From NCBI GenBank assembly GCA_937961295.1, contig CALGOK010000114.1, forward strand, positions 1 through 20,617: a stretch of DNA of 20,617 bases, written 5' to 3'. The notes below the pieces were generated by a model. The model did no database searches. It had not been told where the DNA came from and worked only from the letters and a program-made list of their open reading frames with translations. Both the position numbers and the translations under genes were made by a program. How positions within the stretch are numbered: the first letter of the stretch is position 1; every line of letters starts with the position of its first letter. Positions 14,211 through 20,617 of this stretch are shown piece by piece. This stretch comes from an uncultured Gemmatimonadota bacterium. GTDB lineage: Bacteria; Gemmatimonadota; Gemmatimonadetes; Gemmatimonadales; GWC2-71-9.

Positions 14211-14714
14211 ATGCGTCTGCGCCCTGCGTTCCTGTCACTCGCCTTCGTGGCCGCCGCTGCGGCCTGCGCCGCCACCGAGGGAAGCTCCGGCACCGGCACC
14301 GCCGAGGACGAGGCGGCGATCCGTGCGATGGCCGACGATTGGGCCGCCAAGTACAACGCCCGCGACGCCGCCGGCATCGCCGCGATGATGTCGTCCGACT
14401 ACCACGAGGTCGCCGCCACCGGCGAGCACCTCGCCTCGCCGGCCGAGGCCCAGGCGATCCTCGAGCGCGACATGGCCCAGATGCCCGCCGAGGGGATGGT
14501 GAGCGTCACCACCGACTTCGTCTCGTTCCTCGACGCCGACGATGCCATGGCCGGCGGCACCTGGTCGATGACCGGGATGCCCGAGGGCGGACCGACCCGC
14601 GGCTCGTGGCTGGTGGTGTTCAGCAAGGACTCCGCCGGCTGGAAGATGCGCGCCGGCATGGGCAGCACCGACATGTCGTTCATGATGCCGCCGCCCGCGG
14701 AGGAGGGGATGTAG
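14211..14714 (+). CDS. Exported SnoaL/DUF4440-like (NTF2-fold) protein
   Basis: A 167-residue protein. The N-terminus MRLRPAFLSLAFVAAAAAC is a signal sequence with Cys19 at a possible but poor lipobox (AAAC lacks the usual Leu/Val at -3). Residues 32-155 follow the NTF2/SnoaL pattern of the DUF4440 group: an opening helix (EAAIRAMADDWAAKYNARDAAGIAAMM), the Y-H-E-V strand, then beta strands ending in GWKMRAGMGS. The last 15 residues are Met/Pro-rich. Such folds bind small ligands or form dimers, and many have no known activity. GGAG is 6 bp before the ATG. The gene converges with the RND operon across a 29-bp perfect hairpin. Confidence 0.75.
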   Translation: MRLRPAFLSLAFVAAAAACAATEGSSGTGTAEDEAAIRAMADDWAAKYNARDAAGIAAMMSSDYHEVAATGEHLASPAEAQAILERDMAQMPAEGMVSVTTDFVSFLDADDAMAGGTWSMTGMPEGGPTRGSWLVVFSKDSAGWKMRAGMGSTDMSFMMPPPAEEGM

Positions 14715-14720
14715 GCAAAA

Positions 14721-14800
14721 CGCGACAATGCGAAGGGCGAGGGGCGAGGAGCGGTCCTGCACTGGATCGCCCCTCGCCCCTCGCCCTTCGCATTGTCGCG
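14721..14800. terminator. 29-bp perfect inverted repeat carrying GCGAGGG heptamers
   Basis: Arms 14721-14749 and 14772-14800 are exact reverse complements with a 22-nt loop, and two further pairs follow one mismatch inside. Each arm holds tandem 7-bp units of the GCGAGGG type (from 14730: GCGAAGG, GCGAGGG, then GCGAGGA). It sits between two convergent genes, 7 bp after one stop and 26 bp from the other, so it is well placed as a two-way terminator. There is no T-run on either side. Confidence 0.8.
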
Positions 14801-14826
14801 GCCCGGTAGACCTCCCGGGATGCCGA

Positions 14827-17800
14827 CTACTCGGTGGCCACCGGATACTCCCCCGTCTTCGGCCGCCACGCCTCGGCGCCGCCGATGAACCGCCCGGCGA
14901 ACCGCGTCATCCGCGTCCGGAAGTTGTCGACGATCTCGTAGAACGTCGGGATCACCAGCAGCGACAGGATCGTCGAGGTGATCACGCCGCCGATCACCGC
15001 GCGGCCGAGCGGCGCGTTGAAGTCGGCGCCCTCGCCGAGCCCGATCGATACCGGCAGCATCCCGGCGATCAGCGCGAACGAGGTCATCAGGATCGGTCGC
15101 AGCCGAATCCGGCCCGCCTCCACCAGCGCGTCGCGGATCGAGAGCCCCCGCTCCTCGCGGGCCCACTTGGCGAAGTCGATCAGCAGGATCGAGTTCTTGG
15201 TGACGATGCCCATGAGCAGCATCACGCCCATCATCGACATGATGTTGAGCGTGTCGCCGGTCACGATCAGCGCGATCACCACGCCGATCAGCGACAGCGG
15301 CAGCGACACCAGGATCGCCAGTGGGTCGAGGAACGACGAGAACTGCACCACCAGGATCAGGTACATGAGCAGCACCGCGATCCCCAGCGCCATGAAGATC
15401 GCGCCGAAGGTGTTGTTCTGCTCCTGGTTCCAGCCGCCCTCGCTGATGGTGTAGCCAGGCGGCAGCGTGAGGTTCTCGAACGCCGCCTTGATGTCGAGCG
15501 TGATGTCGTTGAGCGGGCGCCCGAAGGTGTTGGCCTCGAGGATGATCACCCGCTCCCGGTCGAGGTGGTCGATCTGGGCCGGCGCCGGGCGCCGCTCGAT
15601 CCGCGCCACCTGGCCCAGCGGCACCGTCCGGGCCCGGCCGTCGGCACCGAACACCGCGAGCGGCAGCCGCTCGAGGTCGGTGACCCGCTGGCGCGCCTCG
15701 GGCGCGAGCCGGATGTACACCTCGCGGGTCCGCCCCGTCGGGTCGACCCAGTCGCCGGCATCGAGTCCCGCGAACGCCACCCGCATCGCCTGGCCGATCT
15801 GGCCCACCGTGAGCCCCATCGCGCCCGCCAGCCCGCGATCGATCTCCACCGCCAGCTCATCGCGCGCGCCGCGCGCCGAGAGCCCCACGTCCACCGCCCC
15901 CGGCACCGTGCGCGCCAGCGCCAGCGCCGAGTCGGCCAGCTGCGCCAGCACCGTGGCGTCGGGTCCGCTGAGCATCATCTGCAGTTCCTTGAACGCCCCG
16001 CCGAAGCCGCTGGCGAACACCGACGTGTTCACGCCGCCCACCTGCGCGAACTCCCGCCGCAGCGTCTCCGCCAGCTCGGCCTGCGAGATCTCGCGGGCGT
16101 TCCGCGGCGACAGCCGCACGTAGATGTTCGACTGGTCCACCCCGGGCGTCCGCTGCGGCAGCGGCGTGCCCACCACCGAGTAGGTGTACGCCACCTCGGG
16201 GTGGCGCCGCGCGATCGCGGCCACCAGCTCGGTGCGCTCCACCGTGTAGTCGAGCGAGGCGTCGGGCGGCGCCTCGACGATCACCTCGATCTCGCCGCGA
16301 TCGGTGAGCGGCACGAACCCGACCCCGCCGAACGCCCCCTGCAGCCAGATCGCCCCGAAGAACGTCACCAGCGTGAGCGCCACCATCGAGAGGCGATGGT
16401 CGAGCGCCCAGGCCACCACCCCGGCGTACGTCTCGGTGAACCGCTCGAACCACGCGTTGAACCGGTCGAGCCCCTTGGTGATGAACGACTTCTCGTGCTC
16501 CTCCTTGTGCGGGTCGGGCCAGTACGCCGACAGCATCGGGTCGAGCGAGAACGACACGAACAGCGACACCAGCACCGCACCCGACAGCGACAGCGCGAAC
16601 GGCGCCAGCCACTGCGCCGACTGGCCGGTCATCACCGCGATCGGGATGAACACCGCGATGATCGAGAAGGTCGTCGCCGTGACCGCGAGCCCGATCTCCG
16701 CCGTCCCCTCGCGCGCGGCGGTGTAGTGGTCCTTCCCCATCCCCACGTGTCGCACGATGTTCTCGCGCACCACGATCGCGTCGTCGATCAGGATGCCGAT
16801 CGCCAGGGTGAGCCCCAGGAGCGACATGAAGTTGAGCGTGTAGCCGAACGCCCACACCCCGATGAATCCCGCCAGCACCGAGATCGGCAGCGCCAGCACG
16901 ATCAGCTCCGGCAAGCGCCACGAGGTCACGAAAACCAGCACCACCAGGATGGTCAGCGCCGCCCCCTCGAGCAGCGCACTCTTGGTGTTGCTGACCGAGG
17001 CGTTGACCCGCTCGCCGGCGTCGCGCACGATCGCCAGCTCGGTTCCCTCCGGCAGCGTGGCCTGCAGCGCGGTGATCCGCTCCTTGAGCTGCTCGACCAC
17101 CGTCGCGGTGGAGTAGCCCTTCGACTTGACCACGTCGATCGCCACCGCGCGCTGGCCGTTGTGCGACGCGCTGGTCCGCGGCTCCTCGACCCCCTCGCGG
17201 ACGTCGGCCACGTCGCCGAGGCGCACCAGCCGCCCGCCGCGCTGCGCGACCACCAGTTCGCGGAACTCGGCCGCGCTGGTCAGGCGCCCCGACAGGCGGA
17301 TCGCCTGTTCGCTGGGGCCCGAGTTGAGGCGCCCGACGGGCGCGGCCAGGTTCTGCGCCGCGACCGCCCGGGTCACCTCGTCGAGCCCCACCCCCGCGGC
17401 CTGCATCGCCTCGGGCCGCAGCTCCACGGTCATCTCGGGATAGCTGCCGCCGATCACCGTCGCCTGCGCCACCCCGGGCACCGAGCGCAACTCGCCCACC
17501 ACGCCCGGGTCGGCGAGCATGGTGATGGTGCGCGCGTCGAGCTCGTCCGACGAGAGCGTCAGCGACAGGATCGGCTGCGCGCCCCAGTCGAACCGGGTGA
17601 TGATCGGCTCCTCCATCTCGCCCGGCAGGTCGCCGCGGATGGTGGAAATCGCGTCGCGCACCTCCTGCGACGCGAGCGTCGGGTCCTTGGTGTACTCGAA
17701 GGTCACCATGAACTGCGCGAAGCCGTCCACCGCGTTTGACGTGGTGAGCCGCCGTTCGATCCCCGAGAGGCCGAAGATCGCCTCCTCGATCGGCTCGACT

Positions 17801-17988
17801 ACCTCGCGCTCCACCACGTCGGGCGACGCACCGGGGTAGGGGATCTGGACCACCACCACCGGCTGGTCGAGGTCGGGGAACTCGTCGACCTGCAGGTTGA
17901 TCAGCGCCGCGATGCCGAACGCCACCAGCGCCAGCATCGCGGTGATGGTGATGATCGGCCGCCGGATCGAGAAATCGGAAATCCACAT
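14827..17988 (-). CDS. RND efflux pump inner-membrane permease (HAE1/AcrB-MdtB type)
   Basis: A 1053-residue proton-driven efflux pump of the resistance-nodulation-division family. The layout is full length: TM1 at about 11-31 after MWISDFSIRRP, a first periplasmic loop, six helices, a second periplasmic loop, then the C-terminal helices. The proton-relay aspartates are Asp402 and Asp403 in GILIDDAIVVREN, and Lys931 in GIVTKNSILLIDF is the matching TM10 lysine. GGGGAG lies 9 bp before the ATG. It follows the membrane-fusion protein by 21 bp and is the last gene of the operon. The presence of the Asp pair and the Lys argues for a working hydrophobe/amphiphile exporter rather than a metal (HME) pump; the actual substrates are unknown. 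Confidence 0.95.
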   Translation of the reverse strand: MWISDFSIRRPIITITAMLALVAFGIAALINLQVDEFPDLDQPVVVVQIPYPGASPDVVEREVVEPIEEAIFGLSGIERRLTTSNAVDGFAQFMVTFEYTKDPTLASQEVRDAISTIRGDLPGEMEEPIITRFDWGAQPILSLTLSSDELDARTITMLADPGVVGELRSVPGVAQATVIGGSYPEMTVELRPEAMQAAGVGLDEVTRAVAAQNLAAPVGRLNSGPSEQAIRLSGRLTSAAEFRELVVAQRGGRLVRLGDVADVREGVEEPRTSASHNGQRAVAIDVVKSKGYSTATVVEQLKERITALQATLPEGTELAIVRDAGERVNASVSNTKSALLEGAALTILVVLVFVTSWRLPELIVLALPISVLAGFIGVWAFGYTLNFMSLLGLTLAIGILIDDAIVVRENIVRHVGMGKDHYTAAREGTAEIGLAVTATTFSIIAVFIPIAVMTGQSAQWLAPFALSLSGAVLVSLFVSFSLDPMLSAYWPDPHKEEHEKSFITKGLDRFNAWFERFTETYAGVVAWALDHRLSMVALTLVTFFGAIWLQGAFGGVGFVPLTDRGEIEVIVEAPPDASLDYTVERTELVAAIARRHPEVAYTYSVVGTPLPQRTPGVDQSNIYVRLSPRNAREISQAELAETLRREFAQVGGVNTSVFASGFGGAFKELQMMLSGPDATVLAQLADSALALARTVPGAVDVGLSARGARDELAVEIDRGLAGAMGLTVGQIGQAMRVAFAGLDAGDWVDPTGRTREVYIRLAPEARQRVTDLERLPLAVFGADGRARTVPLGQVARIERRPAPAQIDHLDRERVIILEANTFGRPLNDITLDIKAAFENLTLPPGYTISEGGWNQEQNNTFGAIFMALGIAVLLMYLILVVQFSSFLDPLAILVSLPLSLIGVVIALIVTGDTLNIMSMMGVMLLMGIVTKNSILLIDFAKWAREERGLSIRDALVEAGRIRLRPILMTSFALIAGMLPVSIGLGEGADFNAPLGRAVIGGVITSTILSLLVIPTFYEIVDNFRTRMTRFAGRFIGGAEAWRPKTGEYPVATE

Positions 17989-18009
17989 GGTTGTCTGCTC
18001 CCCGACCGA

Positions 18010-19176
18010 TCAGCGGTCGCGCGGCGCGAGGCGCACCGTCGCACCCTCGGGCGTGCCGAGGGCGGCGCCCACGAGCACCGTGTCACCCAACGTCAGGCCC
18101 GCGGTCACCTGCACCCGCTCGGCGAGCTCGTCGCGCACGCCAAGGGTCACCTCGGCGAGTTCCACCACGCCGCCGCGCACGCGCTTCACCGTCGGCACCG
18201 TCGCGCGGGCATCGAGCGCCGCGATCGGGATCGCCAGCCCGCGCACCGACTCGACCGCCACGCGACCCTCGGCGAACAGCCCCGCCGCGAGCGCGCGATC
18301 GGGATTCGGCACCCGGACGTAGAGGCGGAGCTGGCCCGTGGTCGGGTCGACCGCCGGATTGACCCGGGCGATCGTGCCGCGGAACACCCGGCCAGGCTGT
18401 GCAGCCGCGGTGAACTCCACCCGCGCCCCGGGGCGCAGCGTCGAGAGGTTGGCCGCCGGCACCGACGCCTCGAGCTCGAGTGTCGACGGATCGACCACCG
18501 TCGCCAGCGGTTCGCCGCCGGGCTGGACCACGTCACCCGCGTTCACCGGCAACTCCGCCACCACGCCGGTGAACGGCGCGCGCACCACCGCGTGACCGAG
18601 CTGCTGCTGCGCGGCCGCGAGCCGGGCCCGCGCGTCCTGCAGCACCGCGCTCGCCTGCGCCTGCATGTCACGCGCAGCCTCGAGGTCGCGCGTGGCGATC
18701 GCCCCGGCGCGCTCCAGCTCGGTGCTGCGATCGAAATTCCGCTGCGCGGTGGCGGCCGCCATCTCGGCGCTCTGCACCGCGAGTCGCGCCGAGCGGACCT
18801 GATCCGCGAGCACCGTGGTGTCGACCACCACCAGCATCGCCCCGGCCCGCACCGCCTGCCCTTCGCGCACCGGCACCGCCAGCACGGTGCCGCTCACCAG
18901 CGGCCGCAGCTCGGCGCGGCGCTCCGCCATCAGCGTGCCGGAGAGCACCGGCCCGCTCTCGATCAGCGCGCTGTCGACCGTCGCCGATCCCACCGCCGAG
19001 ACCTGCACCGGCGGAGGCGGCGGCGCCTCGCCATCCGGCGATTCGGCGTTGCCGCCGCCGCACGCGGCGAGCAGCAGCACCACGGCGGCATGGGACAGCA
19101 GTCGGGTCGCAGTTCGATTCTGGGGCATCATCGGCTCGAAGGCGCCCGCGGCGCCGCGTGAAGTGGAGTGGGTCAT
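18010..19176 (-). CDS. RND periplasmic adaptor / membrane-fusion lipoprotein (HlyD/AcrA type)
   Basis: A 388-residue adaptor that links the RND pump to the outer-membrane channel. The lipobox is LLAAC (Cys39), followed by a Pro-rich linker. The two half-lipoyl motifs are at about 85-120 (AELRPLVSGTVLAVPVREGQ) and 195-230 (AVVRAPFTGVVAELPVNAGD). Between them is an alpha-hairpin rich in Ala/Glu/Arg (about 120-195), and beta-barrel and membrane-proximal domains follow. The ATG at 19176 shares a base with the stop of the upstream channel gene (TGATG), and GGAAG is 6 bp upstream, so translation is probably coupled. This start leaves an unusually long 16-residue lead before MMPQNRT; starts at 19131 or 19128 would give a more normal lipoprotein signal. 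Confidence 0.9.
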   Translation of the reverse strand: MTHSTSRGAAGAFEPMMPQNRTATRLLSHAAVVLLLAACGGGNAESPDGEAPPPPPVQVSAVGSATVDSALIESGPVLSGTLMAERRAELRPLVSGTVLAVPVREGQAVRAGAMLVVVDTTVLADQVRSARLAVQSAEMAAATAQRNFDRSTELERAGAIATRDLEAARDMQAQASAVLQDARARLAAAQQQLGHAVVRAPFTGVVAELPVNAGDVVQPGGEPLATVVDPSTLELEASVPAANLSTLRPGARVEFTAAAQPGRVFRGTIARVNPAVDPTTGQLRLYVRVPNPDRALAAGLFAEGRVAVESVRGLAIPIAALDARATVPTVKRVRGGVVELAEVTLGVRDELAERVQVTAGLTLGDTVLVGAALGTPEGATVRLAPRDR

Positions 19177-20617
19177 CAGAAGCTTCCGGTCGGCGCGGTG
19201 CCGGCGCCGAGCGGCAGGTCGCGCAGCAGCAGCGCTCGCAGGCGGGCCACCTGCAGGTTGCGCGCGGCCAGCGCGCGGTTCGCCTCGGCCTGCTCGCGGG
19301 CGAGCCGCACGTCGGCCAGGTCGGTCAGCGTCGAGAGCCCCTCGCGCATCCGGACCTCGGCGATCTCGTAGGCGCTGGTGGCCTGCTCGGCCGTGGCGCG
19401 CTACGCCTCGAACGCCGCGATCGCGGCGTCCAACTAGTCATGCACCTGCACCGCCTCGCGCGAGGCGTTCTCGCGCACCTGGCGCAGCCGCAGCCGCGCC
19501 TCTTCCGCCCGCGCCTCGGCCTCGCGCACCTGGCCGCCGATCCGCCCGCCGGTGAACAGCGGCACGTTCACCCGCACGCCCACGTTCCAGTCGGTGAGGA
19601 ACTGCTTCCAGGTGAACACGTCCTCGGGGAACGTCAGCTGCGAGTAGGCGCTCGACAGCGTCACCGTCGGCCAGCGCGAATCCGCCGCGGCATCGCGCAG
19701 CGCCTCCGCGGCGTCCACCCCGGCACCCGCCGCGCGCACGACCGCGCGCGAGGAGATGGCGGTGTCGCCGCGCGAGGCCATCTCGGCCGCGAACGCCGGC
19801 AGCGCCACCGCCGAGGTGTCGCCGAGCGGGGTGGTGAGCTCGAGCGCGCGATCGGTCGGGAGGTCGAGCAGCTGGCGCAGCCGCAGCAGCGCCACGTCGC
19901 GGTTGGTCCGGCGCTGGATCACCACCGGCCGCTGGTTGTCGCGCGCCACGGTGGCGCGGAGCAGGCCGAACTCGGCCACATTGCGCACCCGGAACGCCAG
20001 GTCGGTGTCGCGGAAGGTCCGCTCCGCCTGCGCCAGCGTGCTGTCGGCGATCGCGAGCAGCCGGTCGGCGAGCTGCGCGTCGTAGTACGCCTGCGCCACC
20101 TCGAGCACGGCCGCCGCCCGCGCGGCGTCGAGGGCGGCATCCGCGGCGTCCTCGCCGGCCCGCGCGCTGCGGATCCTGGCCCCCAGCGACTTGTCGAACA
20201 GCACCTGCCGCAGGTCGAGCCCGAATGCCCACTGGTTGGGCTGGCCGAACGGCAGCTGGGAGAAGTCGATGTCACCGCTGCCGTTGGCGGTGCAGTCGAG
20301 GCCGCGCTCGAGCGAGTCGAGCCGCGCCGCCACCGACAGCGGCGGGTTGGGACGGAACCGGGTGCAGTTGACAGGCCCCGGCTCGTGTCCGTCACCGCGC
20401 CGGAGAGCTGCGGCAGCCGCCCACTCGCTGCCTGCGCGGTCCGCCCGTCCGCGGCGCGGATCCCCGCCCGCGCGATGCCGATCTCCTCGGAGGCCGAATC
20501 GGCAAGCCGCAGCGCGTCGGCGATCGAGAGGCGCAGCGCCGACGGCGCCTGCGCCGACTGCTGCCGCGCGGCTGGCTGCCGCGCCGCCTGCGGCGCGGCC
20601 GAGGCGGGAAGAACGAG
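19176..20617 (-). pseudogene. TolC-type outer-membrane efflux channel, disrupted and cut by the window edge
   Basis: The outer-membrane factor of the efflux operon; its two coiled-coil OEP domains are recognisable (e.g. QLADRLLAIADSTLAQAERTF, and VGVRVNVPLFTGGRIGGQVREA). Reading left from the window edge, the frame is good (signal-peptide tail LVLPASA, then SIADALRLADSA, LPQLSGAV) until a G4 run at 20376-20379. There one missing base shifts the frame. Adding one G restores SRGPVNCTRF and then a continuous protein. Two in-frame TAG codons follow, at 19434-19436 and 19401-19403, at places where Gln (CAG) would fit (VHD-x-LDAA, FEA-x-RATAEQ). Beyond them the frame continues to TGA at 19176-19178. 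The repaired length is about 480 residues plus the missing N-terminus. It could be a recent pseudogene or sequence error near a contig end. Confidence 0.75.

Noticed and set aside
13372..14714. Defence or toxin-antitoxin system near the repeats
   Set aside because: The neighbouring genes are an esterase and a SnoaL-like exported protein; no nuclease, ATPase or antitoxin-like partner is visible.
14728..17739. 1003-codon open frame on the plus strand
   Set aside because: It is antisense to the RND pump, which has full-length family features; the plus-strand product is compositionally biased and matches nothing.
18003..18019. Small hairpin between adaptor and pump genes
   Set aside because: CGACCG/CGGTCG is only 6 bp in very GC-rich sequence and overlaps the adaptor's stop; it is not distinguishable from chance.
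19401..19436. TAG recoding (amber read as an amino acid) in the TolC-type gene
   Set aside because: TAG ends at least five other genes here at natural C-termini (haem protein, DUF1761, esterase, SnoaL-like protein, RND pump), and the same gene also has a frameshift, so recoding is unnecessary.

Overview
This window is GC-rich, densely coded bacterial chromosomal DNA. The gene repertoire suggests Gemmatimonadota or a close relative. It includes an M10-like lipoprotein metalloprotease of the DUF5117 type, a TonB receptor with an N-terminal carboxypeptidase-regulatory-like domain, BIG2 lipoproteins, a mono-haem CXXCH beta-barrel protein and a tolC-MFP-RND efflux operon. The taxonomy is inferred from gene content and style; no rRNA or tRNA is visible to confirm it. 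I see no mobile-element gene, CRISPR array or recognisable defence gene.

Layout. 1-2140 (+): the last codons of an upstream gene, then an exported RNase Z-like metallo-beta-lactamase-fold hydrolase that overlaps it by GTGA, then a BIG2-domain lipoprotein behind a structured leader. 2163-8514 (-): a translationally coupled pair of MscS-type channels, a secreted mono-haem beta-barrel protein and a large zinc metalloprotease lipoprotein. 8629-14714 (+): a DUF1761 membrane protein, a DUF4442 hotdog protein, a nitronate monooxygenase-like flavoprotein, a TonB-dependent receptor, an enterochelin-esterase-like hydrolase and a small SnoaL/DUF4440-like exported protein. 14827-20617 (-): an RND efflux operon, read from the window's right edge as outer-membrane factor, membrane-fusion protein, inner-membrane pump.

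Much of the gene content acts in the envelope: export, efflux, osmotic release, outer-membrane uptake and surface proteolysis. The efflux operon is the clearest functional unit. Its TolC-type gene is broken here by a one-base frameshift in a G run and by two in-frame TAG codons. It sits against the window edge, so sequence error is as likely as real decay.

The most unusual signal is in the gaps between genes. Four junctions carry short tandem arrays with a period of exactly 7 bp but a different unit each time: GGAGGAT near 4730-4762, CGAACAG (minus strand) at 6001-6049, CCCCCGT at 9604-9631 and GCGAGGG within 14721-14800. Two of them are folded into long inverted repeats, an 18-bp stem with one mismatch and a perfect 29-bp stem. 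A fifth junction (13289-13356) carries two inverted copies of a REP-like palindrome, which together form a 25-bp perfect stem. These look like families of intergenic repeats and are the best candidates for something not well described.
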